Assembly: GCA_026419785.1 (NCBI GenBank)
Contig: JAODTK010005913.1
Coordinates: 124,001-188,000, forward strand
Reading direction: 5' to 3'
From: Sclerodactyla briareus
Taxonomy: Eukaryota; Echinodermata; Holothuroidea; Dendrochirotida; Sclerodactylidae
DNA: 64,000 nucleotides
The notes under the pieces are model-generated. The model saw nothing but the letters and a program-made list of their open reading frames with translations, ran no database searches and was not told the origin of the DNA. Of the stretch, positions 9,970 through 20,849 are shown one piece after another (the first letter of the stretch is position 1; each line of letters starts with the position of its first letter). The position numbers were made by a program, and so were the translations under genes.

Positions 9970-11925
9970 AATATGGGGGGGGGGGGACATTGAGGTAATT
10001 ACCATCTAAGCGGAGCGCCACCATCGTTGACGCGTATCGTAGCGTTTCAGCGTATTCTACGTTTCACTAAAAAACCCCTAGATTTAAGGAAACGGCATTC
10101 CCCGGGCCGAATGGCATGTGAGCAACATCCCTGAAATCGACGATAAACTTCCAAAATATATAATTTAAAAACGTCTTTGAAGTAACTGAACGTTGTTAAT
10201 TCTTTACCATTCGGCGAACCACATTTGACGCGTATCGTACAAAGCTATTTTTCTCCTTACAGGCCACAGAGAGCAGAAATTAACGGCACTTCCTAATTCT
10301 AGACCTTATGGCAGTAAACAACATTTTTTAATTGACGATGGATTTCCGAAATTCACACTCCAAGAAACTTTGTTGGAGGATTCGATCGTTTTTTACGCTT
10401 CACAATTTGCGCCGCCATTGGTCGACGCGTAGCGTACAAGAAATTATTTTGTATGGCCCTTTGCACGACCCCCAGATCGCCAGGGAAGCGGCACATTCCA
10501 TTCCCCTATGGCAGTGCGCAACATGCCTAAAATTGACAATTTATTTCCGAAGTTTATATATCAAGAAATGTTATTCAACAACTGACCGATATTGATTCCT
10601 TGCAATTCTGGCAACCACAAGTTGACGCGTAGCGTGCAAAAAAAAAAAAAAAAAAAAAAAAACCTTACAGACCCGCCAGAATGCAAAATAGCAATACATT
10701 TCCGGAAATTTATACTCAAGGAACATTCTTGAAGTAACTTCGTACCACTATCGGTTGATGCGTGCGTACAATAATTTTTCGTCTCGCAGACCGCCCAGAT
10801 GCAGGAAACGACACCTGCCGGGGCCGTACAGGCAGTAAGCAGCATCCATAAAATTGACAATGAAATTCCGAAATTTATATTTCAGGTAACATTTCGAAGG
10901 AAATGAACGATGTTTACGCCTTACAATTCACGCCACCATCAGTTGCGGCGTCTTTGAGTGTTCGAAAAAAAAATCGTCATACAGATCGCAGTGAGCGACA
11001 CTTCCCGTGCCTTATGGCATAAGCAACCACTGAAATTGACAATTAATTGCCGAAAACTTCCGCTGCTCTTATATTGCCCTTCCAATTGGGCTAAAAGTTG
11101 CCCGCATCTCGAACATTTGCTGTCGTGGGAAAAGTGTGCATTTGTCGGGCCGGTCTTTTGATCAAAATAAATCGAGCCAGTCAGCAGGAAATTCGGTATT
11201 TTTTCAGATTTGTTTGCGTTCAGAATTTTGGTCAAAAATTTTCATGTTTCAGAATAGTTCTTTCGCGCCTATATAGTCCATACGTGCAAACCCCGTAAAC
11301 CTCCATACTGAAGTGCCACGAGCTCCTGCCTCCTGTTTTTTCGTTGTATGCATCTTTATCCAGGATTTTCGGAACCAGAATTCAAGAAGCAGCACGTAAG
11401 AATAACAATAAACAATAAGGATTAGAAGTAGACTAAACTCAAGGCATCGGTTATGTATACTGTGTTAGGGAAATGGCAGTTGGATTCCAGCATGTTGGGG
11501 GAGGGGGGGGGGGGGGCAACACGACTCGTGTCCCAAACCAATTCTCCTTTTGACCTTCCCATATATGTTCACCGCATTTAAAGATGACACGAATGGAGAA
11601 GAAGCATACCTGCCAAAATCAGAAAGGTTATTGTGCATGAGCCTTCTGTATTATTATACAATAACAGAAAGACAGAATACAGTGCGCTCAGCGCGAATTT
11701 TTCGGCATTTTGGCCTTCACCACTAAAATTTAGGTAATCTGATTAGAAAGTATGTGTTAGGAGGCGGCCCGTCGTGTTATGGACTTACTTTAGCCTTTGA
11801 TTGTAGATTGTTTAACAATTCCGCATTTTTTTTTTTTGGGGGGGGGGGGGACATTATTTTGATATTAAGTCCCCCCCCCCACCAAAAATATGGGGGAATG
11901 CCACGCCACACCCCCCCCCCTCCGT
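9970..11925 (+). mobile_element. Family B repeat, copy 1
   Basis: It starts with a G-run (about 9,976) followed by ACATTGAGG and then CATCTAAGCGGAGCGCCACC. Next come about six tandem units of roughly 190-200 bp, anchored on GTTGACGCGTAGCGTAC (near 10,026, 10,225, 10,421, 10,621, 10,754 and 10,941). Each unit carries TTACAGACC, GGCACTTCC, GGGCCGTATGGCAGTAAGCAACAT and AAATTGACAATGAATTTCCG words. A unique 3' part follows (11,050-11,840). It closes with a hairpin in which a G-run and GACATTATTTTGATATTAAGTC face a C-run (11,834-11,880). No protein frame survives. An A-run of about 22 at 10,639 interrupts one unit. Confidence 0.8.
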
Positions 11926-12235
11926 GATCGCCGCCCATGGTGCCCATGCAGCGTAGGACTTCCTAGACGTAAGTGAATTCGACTTTAAAGGGGAGGCGCC
12001 GTGCAAATAACATACGGAAAAGAGACACTGAATCACTAATTTTCATCCCTCTCGTAACTTCCAATCAGCTACACCGGCCGGAGGGTAAAACCAGCTACCC
12101 GTGGTAAATTACCGTATACCCAGTACGGGTAGGTATTGCGTGATAACGATTGCGCCTGGACTGCCCGTTATTTTTTCTACCTAACTGTCGGTAACAGAAT
12201 GGGATCCTTTCCAACCTTACTTAACCCATGTCCCA
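11926..12235. repeat. Right flank of half 1 (C-like, deleted)
   Basis: This aligns to 14,780-15,060 through CCCATGCAGCGTAG, GGGGAGGCGCCGTGC, CCGTATACCCAGTACGG and AACAGAATGGG. The inverted block C expected next, as seen at 15,170-15,355, is missing. The sequence passes directly to the inverted 17-bp array. Confidence 0.7.
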
Positions 12236-12515
12236 TGTCGGCCGATATCCCTGTCAGTCAAAATCCCATGTCAGGCGATATCCCTGCCAGGCGAAATTCA
12301 TTTCTAGACAACTGACTAGATTTTGACTAGCAACAACGACTGAAATTACTACAACAACGACTAAATTTAATACAACAACGACTAAATTACTACCCCAGGG
12401 CGACTAGATTTACTAGCTACACTGACTAGATTCACTACAACAACGACTAGATTTCCTACAACAACGACTAAATTAACTACAACAACGACTAAATTAACTA
12501 CAACAACGACTCGAT
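12236..12515 (-). repeat. 17-bp then 21-bp arrays, inverted
   Basis: CCCATGTCAGGCGATATC-type units (12,236-12,300) are followed by about ten ACAACAACGACTAAATTTACT-type units. They are the reverse complement of 9,452-9,801, in mirror order, with more divergence. They close the first half of the composite. Confidence 0.85.
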
Positions 12516-12660
12516 TTGCTACTCTTTGATGAGGAACGCATAATTGATGTGTAGTACAATCTAGTCGTTGTAGTAGGTAAATCTATTCGTTTTGTAAAAT
12601 CTATTCGTTGTTGTAGTAACTGAATTTCGCCTGACATGGATATCCGCCTGACATGGACAT
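12516..12660 (+). repeat. Junction and restarted short arrays
   Basis: A junction of about 40 bp (GAGGAACGCATAATTGATGTG) resembles the A/array boundary seen near 9,425 and, inverted, near 15,640. About three 21-bp units and two 17-bp units in plus orientation then reopen the second half. Confidence 0.7.
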
Positions 12661-13075
12661 GCGTGATTTCAGTTCGCCTTCCAACGGAATATCGTACTTG
12701 ATACCTCTTATATTGATTGACATTTATCAGGGCGGGGGCTTTTGCTTGATTCAACCACTAGAGGACTCTGAAACAGGGAAGCGGGCCATTGCCGCAGTTA
12801 GCTGCTTACCTTGTGTGGGGTTGTCAAAAAAGGGGCATGGGACATAAAGTAACCAACATTTCAGTCAGTTACTCCGGGGCGGGGTTTCTCTCCACAACCA
12901 ACCATAGAATGCGGCGTCGCAAAATGAACTTTTTAGCTTTGGCGAGAGACGGAAATCCCGTTTGACCGCCGGCCAGCGAGTTGAACCGTGCGCAAATGAA
13001 AATTAAGCACTATTGATGGATGATACCGACAAAGAAATTGAAAAGTATGCCAGCCAGGGGGACGATTTGTGTGAA
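12660..13075 (+). repeat. Inner block C, fuller copy
   Basis: This matches the reverse complement of about 15,170-15,355 through ATATCGTACTTGATACCTCT, GAGGACTCTGAAAC, GGTTGTCAAAAAAGG and GACATAAAGTAA. It is the inner domain of the inverted repeat. GCCAGCCAGGGGGACGAT at its right edge also precedes copy 1 of family B, so that word may belong to the host element. Confidence 0.75.
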
Positions 13076-13078
13076 TAT

Positions 13079-14780
13079 GGGGGGGGGGGGGGCATGAGGT
13101 ATTTACCATTAAGTGGAGCGTCACCTAAGGTTGGCGCGTAGCGTTTCAGCGTATTTCTACGTTTCACTAAACCACTAGATTACAGAACACGCATTCCCGG
13201 GCCAGCAATGGAGTGAGCAACAATCCCTGAAGCGACGATATTAAACTTCCAAAAATATATATTTAAAAAACGTTCTTGAAAGAACGTTGTTAAGTCCTTA
13301 CCCGTAGGGCAACAATCAGTTGACGCGTAATTCGTACAAGCTATTTTCCCTTACAGGCCCCAGAGAGCAGAAATTAACGGACACTTCCTAATTCTAGACC
13401 TTATGGCAGTAAACAACGATTTTAATTGACGATGGTTTTCCGAAATTCACACTCCAAGAAATTTTGTTGGAGGATTCGGTCGTTTTTTACGCCCTACAAT
13501 CGCGCCGCCATGGTCGACGGAAGCGTACAAGAAATTATTGTATGGCTTGCAGACCACCCGATCGCAAGAGCGGCACATCTAGGCCCTTTGGCAGGAGCAA
13601 CATCTATAAAATTGACAATAATTTCAAGATAGTGATATCTCAAGAAAGTTTCAAACACAACCTGACCGATATCGAATTCCTTTGCATTCGGGCAACCACT
13701 AAGTTGACGTGAGCGTGCAAAACAAAAAAGCCTCAAGACCCGCCATAATGCAGGGAGCGTCACTCCCGTGCCGTATGGCAGAAGCAACGGCCTAAAATTA
13801 GCAATACATTTCCTGAAATGTATATATCAAGAACATTCTTGAAGCAATTCGGACCACTATCAGTTGATGCGTAGCGTACAGAATTTTGTTGTCTCGCAGA
13901 CCGCCCAGAATGCAGAAAATCGTCATACAGATCGCAGTGAGCGAAACTTCTCGGGCCGTATGGCATTAAGCAACATCACTGAAATTGAAAAAATTGCCGG
14001 AAAACTTCCGTGTTTTTAATGCCCTTCCAATTGGGTGAAAGTTGCCCGCATCTTGAAAAATTTGCTGTCGTGGAATAAGTGTGCATTTTTCAGCCCGGTC
14101 TTTTGATCGAACACAAGCAGACAGTCAGCAGTAAAATTGTAATTTTTTTCAGATTTGTTTCCGTTCAGAATTTTGGTCGAACATTTCATGTTTCAGAATT
14201 GTTCTTAGCCCTTATAGTGCCTACGGTCAATCACCCGTAAAAACCTCCAGACTGATGTGCACGATATCCTGGCCTCCTTGTTTTGCGTTGTATATATTTT
14301 ATCACGAGCAGAAGTAAGTCCGTGCGGCCGGCTTGGATTCCAGCATTTGTTGGGGAGGAAGAGGAGGGGGGGGGGGGGGGGGATGGGGGGGCAAAACGAC
14401 TCGTGTCCCAAACCCACATTCTCCTTGTGACCTTCCCTTATATGTTCACGCATTGAAGAGACACGGAACGGAGAAGAACAGCCCTATAGTGCCAAAATCA
14501 GCAACGGTTATATGTGCATGGGCCTTCTTATAGCATGCAAGTAACGGAAGACAGAATGACCGCGCGCTCAGCGCGAAATTTTCGGCATTTTGTGCCTTCA
14601 CAATAAATTTAGTCAACTGATTAGAAGTATGTGTTAGGGCGTTGTGTTATGGGCCGTACTTACCTTGATTGTAGGATTCTTCACCAGTCCGCAAATTTGG
14701 GGGGGGGGACTTATTGATATTTTTCAGTCCCCCACCAAACATATTGGGGGGAATCCACACCCCGTCCCCCTCCCGGATTC
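13079..14780 (+). mobile_element. Family B repeat, copy 2
   Basis: It has the same order as copy 1: G-run, the AAGTGGAGCG head, about five tandem units (anchors near 13,132, 13,319, 13,512, 13,703 and 13,864), the unique 3' part (14,000-14,690), then the G-run/C-run hairpin (14,698-14,735). It differs from copy 1 by many 1-3 base indels rather than mainly by substitutions. It sits at the same position in the host element as copy 1, so the two were probably duplicated together with the host element rather than inserted twice. Confidence 0.8.
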
Positions 14781-15632
14781 GCCGCGCGCCCATGTGCCCA
14801 TGCAGCGTAGACTTCCTAGACGAAAGTGAATCGACCGGAAAGGGGAGGCGCCGTGCACATAACATACGGAAAAGAGAGACGGAGTCAATAATTCAGCATC
14901 TCGTACTTCCGACTCGAATCAGCTACAGGCCGAGAGTAAAAGTCAGTACACATGTTACCATAGCCGTATACCCAGTACGGTACTATTGCGCGCTAGCGTA
15001 GCGATTGCCGCCGGGACTGCCCGTTATTTGTTCCTACCTAAATGTCGGGAACAGAATGGGTATTTTTCACACCTCTACAATAACTTACAGCCGTGCAAAA
15101 CGATTGTAAATGCGTATAGGACATGAAGATAGCACATGTTAAAACTAATTAATTAGGCATAAAGCTTATATATGGTAGAAATGTTCGGCTTTACTTTATG
15201 TTCCAGACCTTTTTTGACAACCACACAAGCGTGAGCAAGAAACCTGCAGCGATGAGTTCAGAGTCCTCTATTGGTTGAATACAAGCAAATAAGCCCCGCC
15301 GCTCTGACTAAATGTCAATCCATATAAGAGGTATTAAAATACGATATTCGTGGAGGCGATAAGCCCATGTGAGGCGAAATCCAGTCAGGAGAAATTCATT
15401 TACTACAACACGGACTAGATTTACTACAACAACGACTAGATTACTACTACAACGACAGAAATGTATACAACAATGACTAAAATTACTACAACAACGACTA
15501 GATTACTACTACAACGACTAAATTTACTTCAACAACGACTCGATTACTACTACAACGACGAGATACTACAACAAAGACACGATTACTACTACAACGATGA
15601 TTTACCACACAACGACTAGATTACTACTCTTG
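14780..15632 (-). repeat. Right flank, inverted C and inverted arrays of half 2
   Basis: The segment 15,170-15,355 is the inverted copy of block C. Positions 15,356-15,395 hold traces of the 17-bp unit, and 15,400-15,632 hold about eleven 21-bp units as CTACAACAACGACTAGATTA. Together they close the second half. Confidence 0.8.
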
Positions 15633-16330
15633 ACAATGGATACGCAAATTGAGGACCTTTGGTTCCATATTCTCAGCATGATGCTAGTCATTACCTAGGT
15701 CACTGACTCGCGACCCTATTGCGCAACGTACCGGCGTACTCAATGCCACAAAAATTTGGTAATATAAGTTCCCGCGTGCCTATTTCGAATGTTACGCCCT
15801 CTGCATCTCCTAATATAATCCTCTGACGCGACGCGTCTTTTGACGGGAGTTGTAAGTTTCCGGGGGGGGGGGGGGGGGGCTTTCGCCTGACTATGAACCT
15901 TTGACACAATTGTCCCCCTGTTCGGTTGGGCGTCTTTTGCCGGGAGATGTCCTCACGGGAGGGTATCGTTTTCGCGAAATTCGTCTTTTTGCGATATTCC
16001 GTCTTTTTGTGGCAAGTCGTCTTTTGGCGAAAATCGTCCTGTTTCCGGACGTCCTTTAGCAGACGGCGTTGTTTTCTGTCCAGGAAATGTCCCTTTGATG
16101 GGATTTGTTCTCTGCGTAGGAGGCGGTTGGCCAGGTGATCTTTTAGCGGGACTTGACTTCTGGCTGAACGGTGTCCTTCGCGGAAATTCGTCCTCTTTGC
16201 GGCTGTTCTTGTTTTGTGCCGGGTTTGTGTGATTTTTATATCTATTTGGTATAATATGGTATATTCTTTTTTGCGTGCCTTGTTTTGCCCCGATGCGGCC
16301 CAGATACGAACACTCATCACTGGTTCTCGC
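15633..16330 (-). repeat. Outer block A, right inverted copy
   Basis: This is the reverse complement of the block at 8,360-9,450, lacking about 350 bp. A G-run lies at 15,861-15,879. The minus-strand 218-codon frame here (15,700-16,356) has the same Lys/Arg/Asp-rich repetitive character as its partner but is out of register with it, which argues against a shared protein. Confidence 0.75.
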
Positions 16331-16429
16331 GTACGTGGGCAACCAACATCCAACACGAATCATATGTCAAAATGGGCTTCAGCCGAAAGCCACTTAGATC
16401 AATGGCGCCTAGTTTTTTTTTTTATTTAA

Positions 16430-17095
16430 ACGAATTGATACCAGGGGCGTTTTTTTTTTGGTCGATGTCTAACAATTTCCATTCGGGTATTGATCTCGGG
16501 TATATGGAATACCTGTTAGCAGTCCCCAGTCTGTCCTTGTCTGGAAGTTTGGGCGCACCAGGGACTGCCGAAAAGTACTTACTAATTCTGATATCGCTTG
16601 GAATATTTCATGGGTTCTTTATAGATTGTTATCAATCTAAGAACACTCGGCGGCTTCTGGAGGAGTCGCCATCCAAATCCTCGGGATTTTGGAAATGCTT
16701 GGATCTTGCAGTATTTCCAACAGCAAATCTGGGCGCTCTGTACGTGTTGTATGCTTTCCTGAGCTTGTGATATAAGTTTTGTGCTGTGGGTCCCAAATAG
16801 CAATATCAATATTCCAGACGCGGTCTAATCAATGCTTTATAGGCGATGGACTTAGTTCGGGACTGGCGTTGTAAATGTTCCTCTTTAAAAGACCAGCCAT
16901 TATTGGCTTTAGCGGTCATCTGGGTTATTTGCCGAGACCATTTCATGTCGATGCTCAGTTCAACACCTAAGTCGGATGATATGCTACTTCGTGTACTACA
17001 GGATTGCCCATCTTGTAAATATGATACAACGGCGCTTGCCGAATTCTTGCTGAATTCATTCCAATTTTCGTCGAGAATATAGTACGGAACATGAA
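16430..17095 (-). pseudogene. Non-LTR RT C-terminal fragment
   Basis: On the minus strand, with frameshifts, the text follows the region after the RT catalytic box in CR1/L2-type elements: SDLGVELSIDMKW (about 16,980-16,945), TAKAN, then IAYKALIRPRLEY (16,850-16,812), and finally PRSIPEW (16,501-16,480). These match the thumb/3' blocks written LGV...S..LKW, AYK.LVRP.LEY and PRTI.EWN. The copy is 5' truncated at about 17,095, just upstream of these blocks, as expected from incomplete target-primed reverse transcription. It abuts the outer block A of the foldback structure. Confidence 0.8.
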
Positions 17096-17099
17096 CTCA

Positions 17100-17595
17100 A
17101 TTAAATCTAATTCAGCCGATGGTTAATTTTCTTCACATTTTCATTCATTATTCACTCATTCTTTTAAAACATGTTGGATGGTAGTCGCTATTTTGGAACA
17201 CTTCATTGATGACATTAGGAACAAACTCTAGCGATTTTCCCATCGCATTGACAATTCCTTCCCAAGTGCCAATTGCTCAATAACTTTTTTGACACAAAAC
17301 TGATTTTTTTTTGGCAGTTCAGATATGAGGTTTTTGCAGCAAATATTGGCAGGGGCAGCATGTACCTAGGGGCCAAAAATTTGATACTTTTTTTTTACTA
17401 ATACTTTAATTTTTTTCTCAACAATTGTCAATTATCTGTTATTCCAAATAGAATGGGTACACATGTATATTATTGATGATCGTGCATGAGTCGATCACCT
17501 ACGCGATTAACGGATGTTTTCCTCTCTTTCGAGTCCTATACGGAACATACCATTGAGAAATAACTACCTTAGAAGCTTACGCCTTTGTTACTCTA
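17100..17595. other. Unassigned, AT-rich spacer
   Basis: Several T-runs lie at 17,307, 17,388 and 17,409. No recognisable coding or repeat structure separates the two divergently oriented RT fossils. Confidence 0.4.
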
Positions 17596-17599
17596 TTGG

Positions 17600-19045
17600 A
17601 TGCTACCCTTCTGTGTGCAACATGCTCATGTCTGCCCCGTTTTTCTCTCCCTAAAAAGGGTGACAAATCCAACCCCTCCAATTACGGCCGATTGCCATCA
17701 CCTCGGTCTCTCCAAAGTTATGAAACTATAATAAACAGCAGTTTTGACTTCTTGAGTTCCACTCTCTCATCAGTGACCACCATTATGGTTCCGGCATGGC
17801 GATCTCTGGGACTACCATCTTTTGTCACCAATCAGTGGTCCCAAGCCATTGAGTTTTTTTCGGTGAAAGTAGGGCTATTGCCCTTGAATCTCTAATGCCT
17901 TTGACCGTTTTTGGCATGCCGGACCCTTGGCCCAAATTAACTTCATTTGGTTTCAGCCCCTTCTAACTTCCTGGACTGCCAGTTTTCTCACTGGCCGCTC
18001 TATCTCTGTTAGGGTTGGATGGTGCTCTCTCCGAGACCTCCTTTCAATGCTGGTGTTCCTCACGGTTTTGTTTTCTCTCCTCCACTCTTTCTCATTTTAT
18101 CATATCTTCTTGGCTCTACCTCCTATGTATTCACTCATTTGCTGATGATTCTACCTTCACCACTCTCTGTATGCTTTCCCTCGCCCCCGAAGCGGAACAA
18201 TTTTGTCTACAACCGTTCGCTAGTTGCCAATCACTGACAATGATCTTCATTCATTTTGAACTGGGGCACTGCTAATCTGTTTACCTTCAACCAATCTAAC
18301 TCAGAACTTGCTGGATTTTCTGGTCGGCGTGTTTCTGATGCACCAGCTATTTTCATGGCTGACCAGATCCTCCCTCAGTCTACCTCTCTTAATATTCTTG
18401 GTATGGAATCAGTAACAACCTCTTCCTGGACTCTCATATCAAGTCTATCGCTACTAATTCTTCTAGAAAGTGGGCTCCTTATTTCGCACAAGGAAAATTA
18501 CCCCACAACAGCTACTTATGCTTACAAAAGCCCAAATTCGACTCTAATGGAATATGTTGACATATTTGGGGTGGGGCTTCGCCCATCCTCTCCTCAGTGT
18601 CCTTGATCGTATCCAGGAAAAGGTCATCGTTAGCAAGATGATCATCTTACCTCTCAATTCATATCTATCTCATCGGCGATCTGTATCATCTCTCTGCCTA
18701 CTTTACCGTTACTTTTATGGTCAAGTCTTCTGAGTTGGGCATGCTGTCCCTTCCTCGAGGTTACTCGCCATACGGCTCGTCTTCTTCAAGCCACCCGTTT
18801 CGGTTGCATTCCACGTCATCGCCCCGAAACCCTAGCTCGCTCCTTGTTTCCTCGGCACTTCGCGTGCGAAGAGCGTTCCTCGGGCAGTGTATTCCTCCCC
18901 TGATTTTGACCTCCAAGCGGTTTTCAAGAGAGAAAGCAACAAGCTGGATCTCGCTCTTTCTTTTAGTTCTTGTGCTGGGGGTTGCCTTTTGTTTAGGCCT
19001 TATGGGTTCGCCCTCTCAGGTCACTTGTTTAAAAAAAAAAAAAAT
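17600..19045 (+). pseudogene. Non-LTR RT fossil, palm to 3' end with poly-A
   Basis: Plus strand, in several frames. Blocks in order: KKGDKSNPSNY (about 17,655), ETIINS, VTNQWSQAIE, AFDRFWHAG (near 17,900), SWTASFLTGRSISVRV, GVPHG (18,052-18,066, from GVPQG), HSFADDSTF with an intact FADD catalytic box (18,138-18,149), a SLNILG block, YVDIFGVG/MEY near 18,550, and NKLDL near the end. This is the complete palm and C-terminus of a Jockey/CR1-like RT, lacking its 5' half. An A-run of 14 at 19,030-19,043 marks the 3' end. Multiple frameshifts make it a dead copy. Clade is uncertain. Confidence 0.87.
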
Positions 19046-19049
19046 GATG

Positions 19050-19725
19050 AAAGCTTAGCTGTGGCCACATTCTCTCAAGAGTTTTTTCGCAGAGAAGGTC
19101 ATGAAACTCCGTAATGGTCTGAATCCTGTTTCTACACCGTAACCTATGGCGTATGGAGTCTGTATGTTACAGGCTTTACTAATTTTTCTGAGGTTTCTGA
19201 AGATGAGGTGCTCGGCCTCATCAAGCTCTCCACTAATAAGCTGCTCAGATTCAGATCTTTCTTCACCTGTTCTTCCTAACTATTACTAGGATCATCAAGC
19301 AACTCCTGGTTCTTCCGGTGTTTTTCCATATTAAACTGAACTGAAGAATGCATGGTGTAACTCCGCTGCTGAAAAAAACAGACTGGATGCTGAGAGCTTC
19401 GCCAACTACCGCAGGATTTCAAATCTTCCTTTTCTTGGGAAGGTTTTTGAAAGCGGGGGCGGCGATCAGCTGCAGACGCTAGCTTGTTGAAAAACAGCTT
19501 CATGCCATATGCCGTCGGCTTACCGTCCTTTTCATAGCCCCGAAACTGCACTGCTTCGTGTACAGAAAGACATTTATCTGCGCTTATATGGCGAAAACGA
19601 AGCATCTGGTTCTGCTCGATTTAGGGCTGCCATTTCGGACCATTGACCATTCTCAGCTGATCAAGCGCCTTGCTGAGAGATTACGTGGTTAACTCGGTAA
19701 GGCGTTGAGTGTTTGCTCAAGGGCG
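19050..19725 (+). pseudogene. L2/CR1-like RT fossil, 5' piece
   Basis: Begins right after the poly-A of the preceding element. Frames give FSEVSEDEVLGLIKLS (near 19,185), VTPLLKKT (about 19,350), NLPFLGKVFE (about 19,425), a decayed SAYR region, then LLDLGLPFRTIDHSQLIKRL (about 19,615-19,675), equivalent to the LLDLSAAFDTIDH block. The family order is kept, but frames change at least five times. The copy stops at about 19,725, where a family-B-like fragment begins. The rest of the RT resumes at 20,850. Confidence 0.83.
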
Positions 19726-19739
19726 GCGATTGTGTTGGC

Positions 19740-20400
19740 GGTTGGGGGGGGGGGACGGACAAAACGAATACTTTCTAAGCGAGGCCAACCACAGGGTTGT
19801 GTGGCGAGCTAACCGGAAAATTTTTCGTTCGACGACCCCCTAGAATGCAGGGGAAACGGCACTCCCAAGCCTTATGGAGACAGAGTAAGCAGCCTCCCTA
19901 AAAGTGATAACATTTTTTTCCAGGAAAGGTTCTCCAAAAACACTTCTTCGCTTAGGGATCAATTTCAAGTTTTTCGCTGGGTGCTGTGACATTGACCTAC
20001 GATGCAAGTGAGGGTACGGTTATGAAAGGGCAATGAAATATGGGCAACTAATGGCAACAAACCATACGTCGCGCGAAGCGCGAGATTTTGCCAAGACCAG
20101 TTTTACCAACGATCGACATTGCACCGACTCCTCTCTGACTTAGTCACTTTAATAAGATAGTTTTTACTCAAAGATTACGCCCCCATTTTTATCTTCTTTT
20201 GCGGACCATAGGCCGCATGAGATGACATTCTGATTGGGGCCATAACTTGTGCCAAATCATTACAATAAGAATGCAACCGCATCGCGCGCGATGCGCGCGC
20301 GAAAATTCTAAACTTTTGAACATTCCGCACTGCAATCGGTTGGATATAAACTTATCTGCACCTGATTTTTTATTCATGTTTTGCCCGAATTGTGGCGTTT
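19740..20400 (+). mobile_element. Family B-like fragment inserted in RT fossil
   Basis: A G-run at 19,745 is followed by CTTTCTAAGCGAGGCCAACC. Next come AATTTTTCGTTCGACGACCCCCTAGAATGCAGG, GGCACTCCCAAGCCTTATGG and GTAAGCAGCCTCCCTAAAA, which match one internal unit of family B. A right part contains CGCGCGAAGCGCGAGATTTTGCC (near 20,070). It is much shorter than copies 1-3: one unit plus tail. The right boundary is not clear, and 20,240-20,300 holds CGCGCGATGCGCGCG palindromic words. Confidence 0.6.
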
Positions 20401-20849
20401 CCCTGGCCGAATCTTCCATGACTAATTTATGAGGTTTTTCCACCGGGCTCGCACCCAACTTTCAACAAGTGGTCGCCCCCCATAAATTGATTGTCGAATA
20501 CTCTATTTCAATAGCGATTGTGTGTTTAGTTTGTTTGTTTTCTTTTTAACTACCAGTCCCCTTGCAGGACATCGACAACGTCCCAATAGGAGTGGACAAC
20601 CCCAAGCTGGTAAAGCCAGTCTTATGCAACGTTAGGATTGAAGTAAGAACCCTTCTTTTCATTGATATTTATATAAGAACATCCCAAGTAATTTCAGGCA
20701 TTTTTTTTGTTAGGAACATCATCTGTCTGCACAAGGCACATCAGTGTCTAAACCCTACCGATACAATAAATACCCTCAGCGCGTAGCTGTCTCAAAAAAT
20801 TTCGAGAATAAACAGCAGAATTCACTCCACTGATCATTTAAGTCAGTTA

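Larger units (their letters stand above)
8360..16330. mobile_element. Composite foldback-like structure (nested inverted repeats)
   Basis: Order: block A (plus), 21-bp array, 17-bp array, block C, family-B copy 1, C-like right flank, the two arrays inverted, a short junction, the two arrays again in plus orientation, block C, family-B copy 2, inverted C, inverted arrays, block A inverted. Each half is therefore a unit bounded by inverted satellite-like arrays. The halves are tandem direct copies about 3.1 kb apart, and the whole is capped by inverted A blocks. Terminal inverted repeats made of short direct tandem repeats plus an inner domain are characteristic of foldback elements such as the sea urchin TU elements and Drosophila FB. 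No transposase frame is present. Target-site duplications were not identified. Confidence 0.7.

Noticed and set aside
8360..16330. Whole structure as a fold-back read (missed-adapter) artefact
   Set aside because: A simple fold-back would invert the family-B copies too, but copies 1 and 2 are in the same orientation and the inverted blocks differ by large indels. Read checking is still needed.
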